Below, piece by piece: positions 1 through 15,000 of a DNA stretch of 64,000 nt. The stretch is from Thuidium tamariscinum. Taxonomy: Eukaryota > Streptophyta > Bryopsida > Hypnales > Thuidiaceae. The stretch's first letter is position 1; the number at the start of each line of letters is the position of its first letter. The translations under genes were made by a program, and so were the position numbers. The DNA lies in contig OX344750.2 in assembly GCA_947034885.2 (NCBI GenBank), forward strand, positions 15,804,053 to 15,868,052. Direction: 5' to 3'. The notes beneath the pieces were generated by a model, which saw nothing but the letters and a program-made list of their open reading frames with translations, was not told where the DNA came from and did no database searches.

Positions 1-2904
1 ATGACAAGTCTTTGAATAAATGTAGCAAAAACACAAATGTTATGTGTAGCCATCCAACTCAAGAATCTAATATGCAATGAAACTTTTGGCATTTCATATT
101 TATATTGAAAGATAATTTTTTTCTTGATTACAAACTTAAGCAAAGCTATAAATAAAATATTAAAAATGTATTTCAAGGTTAAGACTAAAACTACAAAGGT
201 CAATGAGATATTGATTGAGTATTAATATTTATAATTTCTTAAAATTTGTTTTTGAATCATAAAACTATTTTTGTTGATGAATGATCCTTTTTCATTAAAA
301 ATAACCTGAAATTTATGACTTATGTTGTTACCAAAATTCTCAAATTTACAAGTGCTCAGTAAGAATTTTAAATTCCTAATTTTTGCATGAAAAAGAATAA
401 ATATATACTCTAGATACTATAATATTTTTAATCTTAAGATTTTCTAGTTTTAAGTTTCAACTAAGTATATTTTTTTTAATATTTTATTTTGAGTTTTCAC
501 ATTAATCATTCAATAGTTATTTCTTTATTATATAATTCATTATAAAATTTATTCTATTAGAAAATGTTGACTTACTTGGTCTATAGATCTTGTGTGTAAT
601 TTCATTTGGTAAATGATGTTAGAATCTCCCCCTTTTTGAATTTGAATAAAATTTAAAGAACCATTAATTGACCCACTTACTGCAATGCCCTACCAATAGA
701 GCCACATTTAAGAAAGTTAGTCCATTTTGTGATGTATTTTAATGACACTTATTACATTTAAAAATAATAAGTGGTAATGAAAAAATAAATAAAGATAAAT
801 ATGAAAATACAATGCATTTAAAAAATTCTCTATTAAATTTTTTTGGCTCAACCTAATAAGACACATTTTAATTTATTTATGTATAAATCTTCACTCCATT
901 AAAGAAGCATGGAATTTTTTATTGAAAACTCACAATGTACTTTAGAGCATATATAGTTGGATTTTTAGATGTACCATATTAAACTACTCAATCAAAAGAT
1001 TCCCGCAAAATATTTCAATTCACCACTTCTTCCCAAAATAAATGAAGAAAAATAATTCCAAAGACAATTTCACAAACAAGTACAAATACAAATATGAGTA
1101 CAAATGTTGAATACATATATGAAGTAGATGCATGTATGCCCCATATTTCTTTGAAATGTGAGCATGGTAGATAAACATAAGAATTTTGAGTGTAGGAATT
1201 TTTTTGAAAGTTATAACAATATGAACACCACAACATTCTATTTCAATTACTCCATTCTTTATAATAAATGAAAACACAACATCCAAGACTCACTCCCCCA
1301 TTGCTCAATCAATAGAGTAATTATGATTTAGTGTATCTTTTAGATGTGTTTTTTTAAAGTTCAGAAAGGATTTATGAAGTACAAATTTACTTAGTGGAAT
1401 AAATATATTTTTAAAGAGGTTTTTATATGATATAATAAATATGAGAATGACATAATTTAAAATTTAATCATAATAATTAGTATTCAAATACTATATTTTC
1501 AAAGTGTATAATGCCTCCCTCAATTTCAATGTTAGTATAGGTAAATTATACCATATCCAAATTTTATACATTATATAATATCGATTTTGAATACATAATT
1601 AAAAAAAATTTATAGGTGATTCATACAAGAAGATAATGATTTCTATCTAATAAATAATAAACAATTTTTTTAGAGGTTTTTAACAAAGCTATCTATTGCC
1701 ACTTTTATAATATAATAGAAACATCTTATTTATATTGAGCTTAAATCATACTTCTTTGACCCTCATTTGGATACACAATGCCACTAATATTGAAAGTGCC
1801 TTTCAAGTATTTTTATTGGTCAATAAATAATCTTTGCAAAACAAGAAGGAATAAAATGATTTTCTAATAACACTTGAATTTAAATAAAATACATGAAATT
1901 TTTTAATTTTCCAATGATACAAAATTTGTATTTGCCCAAAGAAGTACTTTAATGTTTCTTTCCTAAATGGGATTCATTTATAGAGGCTAAATTTTAAAAA
2001 CAAAATTCAAGTGTATATTTTTTATGCAATATTTATTTTATTTTAGAGATTCAAAATATAGTATTGATGGTGAAAGAAATACAAGGATGAAAGCACAAAT
2101 AATTGTTTCATTTTTTTGAATGTAAAATTTAGCAAAAGTACTTACTCATTTATTTCTAAATGATTTTTTTCATAAATAAACTAAAATTAAAATTTTAGTG
2201 AATTCAAAAATTACCAAAAATATAAATTATTAAAGTAGAATTCATACTTGTGATTAAATTTTAGACAAAAGTGTTTGGGAATTAGATTTGAAATGGATCT
2301 ATAATTGTTTTCAAATTAAGTACTATAGATTATCTATAATTTTGAAGCTTGATTTCCACTTTCTTAATACAAAATTAAAAAAAAATTTTAAATGTGTATT
2401 TTATAGTACATTTATATTTTGGCCAATATCCTAGGTCTTCTAAAGGGTAATATTGGTCTTACATTTGTAAGTATGGAACCAAATTCTCACGCAAAGGAAA
2501 AAACAAGTTGAGTCTATTAGATTGCATGCATGTAAATAAGTTGTCATCTCAATATACACAAAATTTAGACTTAACTTGAAACTACAAATTTAAAAAAAAG
2601 GTGCTACATGTTGAAAAGAAAGAAGACAATGAAAAGAAAGACAACATTATTTGTAATTCTAAAATTTTGTTCAAATTATAATTTTTAGCACACATTTTTG
2701 ACCAAAATACTAAAGCAAAAGTCATTAGAGAATGCATAAAGCTATGCAAAAGACTATTGATTTGGATAAAAGATATGAATTGATTAAACAAAAATAATCT
2801 TATTTTTACTACTATACATGATGAGACTTTGAATTAAATCCTATTAGTATTATACAAATTTTATAATTTAGAAACAAATAAGTTTACAAAGCCAGACTAC
2901 ATAC
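1..2904. other. AT-rich intronic or downstream sequence, no gene seen
   Basis: No exon with a supporting protein match or splice-site pair was found here on either strand. It lies downstream of the last visible axonemal-gene exon, so it is probably intron of that gene. Base composition is very AT-rich, with many short A and T runs, and I see no clear transposon ends. Confidence 0.5.
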
Positions 2905-3037
2905 ATCAATATCACTAAGAATACATAAGGATAGTTGAGATGATTTAAAATCTTGGCATGATATTTCTTTGCCCCAATCTATTGACCATATTCGAATTGT
3001 TCCATCTTTTCCACATGTAATTAGGAACTTGCCTCCA
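2905..3037 (-). CDS. Axonemal WD40 gene, exon F
   Basis: The acceptor is TGTGCAG just above 3037. The first base completes the codon split from exon E, then the frame reads GGKFLITCGKDGTIRIWSID, a textbook WD40 blade ending. I place the donor at GTATGT (2904-2899), which gives 133 nt and phase 0. Weaker GT sites occur slightly upstream, so the 3' edge is less certain than the 5' edge. The reading frame closes soon after the proposed donor. Confidence 0.72.
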
Positions 3038-6000
3038 CTGCACATTTACAACAAAAATCTAGAAATGATCATTATTTCATCAATGATACTTTGGTGTTCT
3101 AAATGAAAAAAATTCATTTATTATGTGTATTATTAAATTATATTATATTATATCATAGCTTTTAGACAACAATAAATATCAACAAAATTATGTATTGCTT
3201 CCAAAAAATTATTTTTTTGCATAAATATTTTTGTAGAAAAATCAATCTAAAAATTAATATTTCATGATTGAAGTTATAAAATTATTATTGTTAAAATAAA
3301 CAATTTCAATTTTAGGGAATTATTTTGAAACAAAACATTGAATGGTCATTGCGAGAAATATTCGGTCTATTTTTTTTAAGGCAACCAAGTGATCTTGCCA
3401 TAATTTTTTTAATTATAAAGCTACTAATCAATGATTTACATTCTTTTGCACTTTGAGAAGCACTATTAATAAAAATTCTCCTACTGGATTTTGCACTAGT
3501 CAATTTGTTTTTTAATATAATTTCTAACTTAAAGTAATAGATTAGGTTTTGAAAATTGGGATTCGAGGCTATTTAAGACTATTCAAGAGATTTTTTGAAT
3601 GGCAAAATCTTTGTCTTGTACACTGAAGCCTATAATAAATTAGGAAGATTATATTGAAGTGATTGCAACAAAGACTAGCTGATTTTTGTAGCATTTTAAC
3701 AAAAATGAATATTTTGTTTGCCAATATTTGTAAAATCTTTATATTGGAACAATTTCAATCATTGAGAGAAAAAATCAACACCTAAATTTTCTTGTAAGTA
3801 CTATGAAGTACTTGAGAGTACTAAAACAATACTAAAAAGACAATTTATTGTAGAACATAGATAAACAAGGTACAAATTAATAATAAATAGAAAATCATAA
3901 AAATATTGACTACTTATAAATAGTAAAGGATTACCTTAGTAGGCACATACTCACTTATTGTGGAAAAAAAATACAAATATTTTTGCTTTAAATCATTAAT
4001 TTTGAATTTTCACTAGTACTAAAACATTGTAAACCTCAAAGGTGACAAATTTGTAAAATTTAATTTTGAGTACAAAACTATTTCTTTAATTTTTGAAAGA
4101 TAAAAAAGATGATTACAATCAAAGCAAACATCTCCAATCTCTAATAAAATTTCAAGTCCATTGGATTCATGGTTCAAAAGTTTTTAAAGATGACAATATT
4201 GTCACTCCAAACGTGATCCAAAACAATATTGGAATTTCTTGCTGTTTTTTTGTCTACCTATTGTAAAGTCAAAAACAATTCTTTTTTAGAGGTTTTGTAC
4301 CATGTTACTAGCTTTCTTGCACACTAATTTGTACTTAAATTGACTAAGCCAATTTAGAATTATGAAGTGAACTATGTGTTTGGCATAAATCCAAACAATT
4401 AAAAACAATATTCTTCTTATTAATATTTTTCTTCCAATTGTAGCATTATACTAATAATTTTGTTGAAATATATTATATCAAATATAAAATTAATAAAAAA
4501 AATTGATTGTGAGATATTTACTTTGAACCTTGGACAAAAAAAATTTACAAAACTTTGTACATGTATAGTTCATCTTTTTAATTTTTCTTAGAAAGATTTA
4601 AGCCCCTTACAACTTCTACAAGCTAATAATGTGCTTTGAAAATTAGTTTTAAATCCTTTTATTTCTGAAAAATTTTAGTTGTTTTTGTAATGTTCTTTTT
4701 AACTATTATAATTCCAAAACCTCTTCAAAATATTTGAAAGGCAAATAACACCTTGATCATGCATTAATTGTTGAAAGAGATTATTGAAACTAGAAGGTGG
4801 TGACATCTTTGTGGTGCACACTGCATAGTGTAATTGAAATGTAAGCATCATGATCTTGTCATCGTTGAGATGGTAAATTCAAAAAAAATTAGAGAATATA
4901 TTGCAACAAGTTAGCAAATAGATATAACAATAGAATTATTAGTAGGAAAAAACAATTTGAAAGCAAAGATAGCTCTTGTTTTCATTTATCAAGTTCTATA
5001 TCTCTCATTGCTTACATTTAAAGCTCAACTTGATTATATAGAGATATTGCAAGTGCAATTAGCCTCAAAGTTTCAAATTATTCTATTATGTAATTAAGTG
5101 CCATTCATTCATATGGATCAAAAGTTTAGACATACTCTTCATTGTCTAGCCTTTTTTGGCTTGGCTCTTGTGGTATTTCGTTTTCTTTTGAATGCAATGG
5201 TTCTTTCCATTTGTTAAAAAAAACAAGAAAACAGACATCTGGTGAAACATCTAAGAATAATGCCATTGTTCTCTTCAATGTTGTTGACAATTCATTCCAA
5301 ATTTTTTAAATTAAGAATTGTCATTTTTCAAATGAAAATTTCATAAAAATTTCATAAAATTTTTAAAATGTTATTATTATTTGTATTTGTACAATCTCTA
5401 CTTTGGTCTAATGGTGCACTGAGAGGTCCTCATGACTTGTACAACCGTTTTGCAACCATTTTTTGGTCACTTTGTATCTTTAGGCATCATATTTGGATGG
5501 AGGAAAAAATATATTTATTTAGTATAATTCAATTTAATTTTTCATTGTATATGTGCCATTTTATAGGTGTTTTGTAAATTACAATTGTTAATGTCTAGCT
5601 TTGCTTACAAACAAATAAATTAACATAAAGTATGCATCATTGCAAATTTCAATATTTATTTTAATCAAAAAACAGTGATATTTCTGAAATTGAATCTTTG
5701 ACCATTTTTTGCTAATCAATGTAAGATGAATATGTAGCCAATAAACAATATTTACATGCTAAAATATGAATTATGGTTTTAATATATTATCAAAATTAAA
5801 TGTATTAAAATTGATTTGACAAGTATGTGTTAATTTAACACATACTTGAGTGTTGAGTGCATAGGTATTTCTAATCAAAATGCATGATATATTCAATTTT
5901 GATGAAACATCAAGAAGATTTAATGATGCATGTTTTATTATGCATCTAGGTTTTGTACAAAGTAGCCTATATTTATCTTCATATTTAATTTAGCAATTAT

Positions 6001-9000
6001 GAAGAATTTACATGGAGATTATATTTGTTCAAACAATTATCTTTTTGAATCAATACATGCAATTTTCTTCATCCAATCTAGTAATGCATGATTTTTTTTA
6101 AATTTTTTTAAAAATAGGATCAATGAAAATTATCATTTTAGAACCATGTAAATTTTTTCCATATAAAATTAATAAGAAATATCTATTATACTTGAATATA
6201 AAAACACTAACTTGATGAAGCTCATGGCTAAAATGGAACCATCATGGAAATGACTTTGCCACATGACCTCTACCAATCTATTAGTTGCTTCTTGTGGTTT
6301 GGCCTTGGTTACAATTAGAGTTTGAAGATTTGAAGCATCAACTGAAATAGTAGTAATGAAGCCTCTAGATGATCCCAATAAAAGTTGTTTTTCATCCCCA
6401 CGGTATTCTGCAGAAACAATAGTTCCAATGGCTACATGAAGTTCTTCAATAATATGATAGTCATTTGGGTCTATAGGCTCATATATGTCTTCAACCACTT
6501 CTACAAGTTTTTCATTCTTTTTTTGTCTTTTTTTTTTTTGAGATGCAATTTCAATTGGCTTAACTTTTTTCACTCTTATTGGGAATCCTAACCAATAGCA
6601 ACTTCCACTTATTCCAATAGCCACAAGGTGATTTTGCCCAATGCATATTTCAACAATTTGTTCAGCTTTAGCAATTTCAAATAGAAGTTTGCATTCACTT
6701 GTTATCAAGGGCGTTTCTTGTGTAATATCAAACTTGGGATATGGTTGTTTAACATCAAAGCTTAAAATTTCTCCATTCATGCATCCAACATAGATTATAT
6801 CACCATTAGATGCCCAACAATGACAATGTGGTTTATAAGGTTGCATTTGAAATACATGCTCTTTCCATGTTGTCACCTACATCCATATAATTGCAAATTC
6901 ATATTTTCATCTAGCACTAATTTTATTTAAAGTACATTGTCTTCCATTATTTGGATGCTTGATTTCTATTATAAATTGAATTGTTTAAGGAAAATAGGGA
7001 ATATTCAATTGAATGATCAAAATACTCACTTACAAGGAGTGAACAAAATTACAAGGTTAAATCAAGAAGGAGACTTATAGGATAATTCTATTTAAATAAT
7101 ATTTATGAACTTTTAGAACAATAAATACAAGATTTTTAGTGCTTCAAAGTGAAACTCCAAATTTTGTTGACACCTTATAGAAATGAGCTCTTTTCTAGTT
7201 TTAGATTAGCCTTATTTCTATTATTTAAAAATATTATTGATCTATGATAGTAGATTCCAAATTATTATTCTATGATTTTTTCAATATTTTTAATAATTAA
7301 ATAAAAATTTAATATATATTTTGAACAATTCCTTTAGATTACACCTCAAAATATCAATTATTTGCAAAAAAAAAATTTAATGAAATTTGGTCATCAACAT
7401 TTAGTTTTAAGCATAATCTAAAAATTTATAATAAAATATGTTTTTAATATTATTTTAGAAAGATAAATAAATTTAATACAAAATTACATATTAAACTCTA
7501 TAATTCTAAAAAACAAAATAAAGTCAAATTTTTGGAAGAGGGACAAGTTAATTTAATACAAAGAAAAAGATTAATCACTTTTTTTATAAAGAAAATAAAT
7601 ATAAATTTAGACTATTGCTAGGTGAATATGCTAAATAAAATTGTTTTGGAGTTAACCCCTAAAGCCCTGAGCTGCGTTTTTTGGCAACATAGAAATTTTG
7701 GGCAGCTCACTATGAATAGAGTTTATACTTTTTTTCTTTGAAAATTTGATACAACATGTGTCCGAGGAGTAGCTTCAAGGCCCAACAATTTTTGTAACTT
7801 TTGACTACACGGTTAAAAAGTTATGGCATGATATGTCATTTTGTTTGAAGTGAGGGCAGCCTGGGCAGCTGAAAAAACTTCTTTAAAAAAACTTTTTTTT
7901 CAAAAGTGAAATTTCAAATTGATTCTTTAGGTTTATACAGGAATGGGAATCTTTGAATCATTCCATTTGGATTAATGAGTCAAAAGTTATGAGGTTTTTT
8001 AGTTTGAGGTAGTTTCGGCTAGTTACAAAATGTCTACACTACAAAAAAAGTTTGAAATTCTTTATTTAATTCAATTTTCAATATTTTTGAAAAAAAATAA
8101 AAACATTGGGTGTATATTGTTTAACACAACATTACAACCATTGGGATTGTCTTCTTTTAACTTTATAAATAAATTGTTAATAATTTAGTATTTTGGCTCA
8201 TTTTCTACTTCTTTCTACTTACTATTTTTTTCCTATATGTTTCACAATTCCAAATGATCTGAAAATTTTCAAGCATGTAGCCAACTTCACTTGAAAAATG
8301 AATCCAAGGAGTAACAATCATTTTGGATATTTTTCCACACAAATATAGTCTTCTGAAGTGCAGCTGCCCGGATTTCCGCAGTGGTAAAAAACTGATTTTT
8401 GTCACTTCAAACACTAATATCTTGCAATCTACACGGCGGAAATTTCTGAAATTTTTTCCACATATTCTTAAACTTGTTCTCTAAAAGATCCTACGGTTAA
8501 TTTTGTCAAAAAATGTTTTTTTTTAAAAATTTGATAATTGTCTAAGAAATGACAGTTTTGAAGTGGTTTTGGTGAAAACATAGAGGTTAGGGGTTTAGGG
8601 GTTAAACTATACAATTAGCAAATGCTATTGAATTTTCAATACCTAAGTTCAAATTTTAGAAACAAGGAAAAATATGTACTCCAAAAAAATTTATTTATCT
8701 AGTTGAATTGAAACCATAAAAGTCAAATGGCAAATTGCCTTTAATATCTACAATAGTTCCTAAGAATTCAAGACAAATTTTCCAATCCTTTATTAACAAT
8801 TAGATGAGATTTGACCATAAGATCTTCTAGGTTTTGTTGAGAGAGACAATTTCAAAAATTCAAGTTATTTGATTTTACAATTTAGAAATGATGTGTATAA
8901 ATATTTTATTTGCCAATGAAAGAACAAATGAAATAGACTTTGAAATCATGTACTTTGGTCAAAATCCTTAAAATGATGGATTTTGCTTCAATTGAAAGTG

Positions 9001-12000
9001 AGATAATTGAAAATATGCATACTAAATTTCAAGACCTTTCAATCATTTTTAAATTTTTAGTAAGCCATGTAAATAATTCCAATACTATTATATTAAAATA
9101 TGGATTGGAAATTTGTACATAGATCTTATTGTCTCTTGAAGAATTTTGAACAAGAAGTGTGAAAGGAAAAATTATCTATCATGAAATACCTTTTGGGATA
9201 CATATTTCAAGCTTTGTATTATTAGATTTCATTTGTTCACTATTGTTTCACTAAAGAACACTTTAAACCTATTGTTTCAAAAACATAGAAATTTTTTTAT
9301 TATATTCACTATAAAATCTTCAGATCCAACTTTAGAACCTTGGCTTAAACTACTAAGAGAATGTATGGTGAAATTTTCAAGAAAATCAACCACATAGATT
9401 GTAACTTGTAAGATTATTGAGCTTAATATGATGGATTTTTTAAAACTTTCAAACAATAGGAATAATAAACTCTAAACCTTCTATGCTTCAACTTTCTCCA
9501 CTATAAAGACTTGAAGTTTTTCTTTTATTGTATTTGAAAGTTGAATCAAAATCTAATAGGGAATTTCTTTTTTAACAATTTTAATATTTTATTATTTAAA
9601 AATTCATCAATTAGGGGATTGTTTGAAATGAAAGAAAAAACTACATTCCTAAAGATATGATATAAAACTAAAGAATGCTAATATCAATATTGACAATCCG
9701 GCCTTTTGCAAATAATCTAAGTCAAATTTCCCTCTTTCTCTTTGGAAATTGTAAGAAATAAATAAAGTGGTAGACATTGTTTGTTGTTTTTCCTATGAGA
9801 AATCATACCTTCAAGTCAATAAGGACCTCATACTTCCACTTCAAAAATCAACATTGAACAAATAAAAGTTTTCTTTGTCAATATTGATTTGTTTTACAAA
9901 AAAATTAAGAAATTAAGAAATTAAAGAAAGAATTTAGAGATCAATTAGAATTTCAAAGTTCAATAAAAAAAAATTATACTTGTAGAATTTTTATACATTC
10001 TTGTATCTTAAAAAAATATCTCTAAAATCACATAAAATTTGTTATAGAGGGAATCTAAGGGTGATTGCAAGAAACACTTGTCCTTTTTTTTGTCCCCTTG
10101 ACCTTTAGTACATAGTTTTTTGCTCATAACTTTTGCATATTTTGTTTATTTGACTTGAAACTTGAAACGAAGGTGCCTACAAAAGTTTTCCATTTTGTGT
10201 AATTTTTTTCAGTTTTTCAAAATTAGTCTGCTATTTTTAAACTTCCCCCAATTGGATGTCTACTTTGGCCATTTTGGGGGGTTTTAGTCCTATTTTTGAC
10301 CCAAAACTGCAAATTTTGAGTTAAAAATTGGCATTCAAGGACCTCACCTAAAGTTACACAAGACCACAAAGAGATTTTTTGAAAATACTATACTGTTCAA
10401 CCTCCACATGTCGTCAAAGTGGTTGACTTTGCACAAGTGTAGAGAATAGAATTTATTTTTTCCAAAGATGAAATTTGTTGGAAAAGAAAGACCTTTACTT
10501 GGAGAAAAACAGATTTTTCATTTTCATTTTTTGAGCTTTTTTACTATATTTACCAAATTAGTGAAAAAAGAGCTATTTTCATTGTAATTTCCATTGTCTA
10601 TAACATTTAGAGAAAAAAAATTCTTAGGTCTCAATTTCTAGAGACATATTATTCTCATTGCTCTTCAAATTATCCATGTTTTTTTCAATTTAAAAAAAAT
10701 TTATTCCAAAATTCATAGGACTTACAGGACTCATTGATTTTGAGCCATTTTGAGCCAAAACCGGTAAGTGTTTCTTGCAGGGTGAATGCAAGAAAGACTT
10801 GTACTATTTGGCATCACACTTTGAGTGATGGAGTTGTCATGAGCTATAACTTTTGAAGAATTAACTCTTTGAGCTTGAAATTTTTATTAAAGATGGATGA
10901 CTTGATAGTTATCAAAACCTTTATTTTTCAGAATTTTTCAAAATTCATTTTATATTTAAATTCTAATTTCTCTAATTTGTCACACTTTGTGGCTTAGGGA
11001 TTTTTAGTATTGGGGAGTACTTTAAATTAATAATTTAGAGCTGATATTTCTAGAGTCTATTTCTACACTAAGTAAGCATGTTTCCACCAAAGGAAATTTA
11101 AAAAATCATTATTCTCTTTCCTCTACATGTGTGCTAACAGGCCTCCCTTGCGCGCACATTTTTGAACAATGAAGATAGTTTTTGGATCATTATTTTGGTG
11201 AAATAACTTTACCATAAAGTCTTCCCTAATGGAAAATTTTTAGCTTTAAGAAAAATTACTTTACCTATTTTTTACAAATTAAAATGTAAAACTATAGTGA
11301 AAATTAAAATTTTCACAAAATTTAGCACTTTTCTAGTTCTTCTACTTAGAAAATTTTTCTATGCTTTTCCTTCCTATGGTATCTTCTTCTTAAAGGTATA
11401 TACATCAAACATATTGTTCACTTTAAAAAAAAATTGATTTACTATTTATATAGTACTCCCAAAGAAAAAAGTGAGTACTATGCAAAATGCTACACTTTTC
11501 AGTAGGTCTTTCTTGCAATGACCCTGCAACGACCCCTAAACAAAATCTTTTAAATCCAACATAAGGAATTTGGTGCTTTAGAACTAGATGATTATATGCT
11601 TAGTAAGTGCATTCAAAAGTCTCCTTTATTAAATTGAATTGTATGTCTTCAATTACTTGAGATTTATTGATTGAAATATTACATATATGGTATAGAGACA
11701 TAGATGATAGATAAACGGTAGGAAGAGGCTCATACTTCATATGTACTCAATGCAGGGACTAATGAACCTTCAAATTTGTAAAAATATACAAGTCTATAAG
11801 AAAATTTTGTTAAAGATAGAATTTTATAAGTCAATCTATTCCCTAATTCAATTTGGATATGCTCTAGTGGAAATTTGGATTATAACTGGTCCAATTGGAT
11901 GAATGTATATATATTTGTTAATCACCTTTTAAATCTTAATGGTGCATATTTTTATGAATGTTGGGTTTGAATTTTGACAAGACCAACATCCTAAAACATT

Positions 12001-15000
12001 TGCTTAAAGAAAATCTTTGGCAAAGATTTTGCATTGAAATTTGGATTAAAACTTTCTAATTAAGCCTGCAGTTGTTTCATTTGCTTTAAAAGACAACAAA
12101 ATTACTTCACTGTAATTCAATTATTTAAAAAGATGCTACAATTGATTAAAATAAAGGTAAAAAACTTATAATAGGCAAAAAGCCTAGCTCACCTTGTCAA
12201 TATTTGTGATAATTTTTTTTTAAAATTCATATAAAGACAAACATAAGAAATTGAAAGAGAAATTCTAAAATCTTTTGAACTTAAAATTTGTCACATATGT
12301 TATTAACATAAAGATGATCTTGTTAAAAAAAATTCATAGTAAGACAATTTTTCATCCCTTTTGAGGGTATCAAAGTTGGTAGTAGTGAAATTGTCTCTTA
12401 CAACAACTAATGTTGGTAAATTTCAAATATCTTTTTTGTGTTGATATTTGAAATTGAAATTTGGATCATATATTATCTACATAGAGATTATTGCATGCAA
12501 AAAATTTCATGGAAATAGACAGAAACTTCAATACTTACTAAGGTGTCAAAGTTGGTAACAGTGAAATTTTTCTCATAGCTACATATATTGGTAGATTTCA
12601 AATTTTTATAAATCTTTTGGCCTTGAAAATTTTCATATAGTTTTCTTTCCTTGCAATTTCGAAAATGCCATTGAACATGTACATTCAACATGAGGTGAAA
12701 GAAAAAACTTTGGATGAATGGGATTTTCAAAGCTAAATAAACACATAAAAATAACTCGAACAAAAATCTTTGAGTGGTTGAAATTGAGAACTTTATAGGA
12801 AATTAGTATTTTGTTGCAATACATTATGTACTGTATAGATTTCATGGTAAGGTAAGAAATGTTACTGATAAAAATTAGGAAAAATAAAAGCATTTCTTGA
12901 AATAAATATTTAAAACTTTAAGTTAGTATTTTTCACATTCATACTATCAAAGAATCTAAATAAAATTATATTTGACTTTGAAGTTCAAAAATCCTAAGCT
13001 TTAAAATATTTTTTAATTCTTTATTTTTTGAAGTATACAAATTATGAGAGTGTAGGTGTTTTTAATTTTTTCTGTCAAAGTTTATAAATTAGCTATGTCG
13101 GAAGGTAATTTTATACAAATCTTGGTACAAAGATAAAAAAATCTAGTGCAAAACTGATACAAAGTATGGGTATATATGCAATTAGGATGTATGATGGAAT
13201 CTTGTATATCTTAGTGTGCAATTTTTTAACACCAATTTTTACTCCATATTCCACTTTCTATGTCATTATTACAATTGACATGAAATTAGGATTCAAAAAA
13301 CGTAACTTATTTAAGAAAAACTCCCAGCATGTTAATTGAGATGATTGGAATTCCTTGAGATGGCGATGGAGTGATGAGTTCACAACTTACATGAAAACTT
13401 TGCTCATAGTCCCATATGGAGAGATGACCATTGCCGCTAACACATACTCTATCAATGTTGATTGGACTAAAGCTTGCATATTTCACTGGATTTTTTAGTT
13501 TTCCTTCGATCATCTTTGTTGCTCTTTTAGTTGGATTGATGTCCCACAAGATCTTTATATAAAAAGTCAAATTCACAAGTAATAAAAATCAGACGATGAT
13601 CAATAAATATCTATAAGTTAGGATAGAACTATATCAATATGAGAATAATTGAGAATTTAAAATCAAAAAAATAAATTCAAAAATGAGAAGAAAAATAGAT
13701 TTCTTATCAAGGGCTTGGAATTCTTTAGGGTAATTCTTAAGTTTTCAATTAGAATTTTATATTAATGTCACATCAATATATAATTGAAATTATAAATTTT
13801 ATTGTACTAACAATTGAAAAAGATGGACACACATTATATTTAGTTCAAATGTTTCCATATATAAAAATGTAGAATAAGTAGCTAGTAGATGAGATTTTAG
13901 CTTATATTCCTTCTATTCAACTAAAGGTTTCCTAACTAGGCTAATTTATTGTCTTTGCACAAAGAATTTGGAAAGCTTTTAGTGAGATAAAGGGAATAGT
14001 AGACAGAAAAAAAAGGTTGGTATGAAGAGAATTTTTTAAACCAAAAAATAAATTTTATTTCAAAACATATTGTGTTTAATTTTTTGAACCAATATGTTAT
14101 CTTTTTATATTTGATATGGCATTATTATATATGTATTTCAATGACTACACAAAGATATAATGGAAAATTGAGAAAAATTCTACAAACATTAAGGTAAGAT
14201 TATGCAAATGTAAGCTAGATATAAGATATTTAATAAATATTTGTTAAAAATTTAAATATATGTAGACTATTGTTGTAGTAATTAGGCATACAAATAGCAA
14301 ACAAATATGAATTGGAATTTTGGATCATTTCAAAGATCACAAATGTTATTGTATCTTCAAATTCTAAACATTTTCCTTACATAAACATTCCATCATAGTC
14401 GCATAGCAATGCATATCAATTAGCACATAATATACATCATATATTTTTAGTTAATTATATTTAAAAATGTGGAATACTTTCTTCTCTAAATTCTTATATA
14501 GACTTGTCGAGATACCAAATTTATTTTATATAATAGTTACATTTAAAGTTTAGCATCAAGAGAGGCCAAGAGGGTCATTGCAAGAAACACTCTTATACTA
14601 TTTTCTATCACTCATTGCATGCTCATCAATTTTTTGGCTATAACTTTTGCATTTGGCTCCAAATGACTCAAAATTTATAGTCAAGGTCCTCATAAATATC
14701 GTACACATTGTATGGTTTTTTGAAATTAAAAAAAAATTACTATTCAATAATGGCCCCCAATATGATGTCACTACCATTTTAGAGGTATTTCTAACAAAGT
14801 AGTATCCAAAGAAATGAATTTGGAGCTAAAATTTAAAAGAGTTGGTCTTGTAGTATACTTTCATCTAGTATTTAAAGGATTTAAAAAAATATCTAATTAA
14901 ATGTTGTATAGGACTATAGGAGCCTACAAAGTGAGCTCCTTTCTATCTGCATTTTAAAACATATGAAAAATTATTTTGGTGTTTTTTTTGGTTGATGACC

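Larger units (their letters stand above)
6877..13390 (-). other. Intron between exons D and E (6.5 kb)
   Basis: Bounded by the strong donor GTAAGT at the exon D end and TGTAG at the exon E start. It contains a TTAA-flanked element (7652-8605) and the nested pair of family-B elements (10059-11535). The remainder is AT-rich with no supported gene. Confidence 0.65.
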
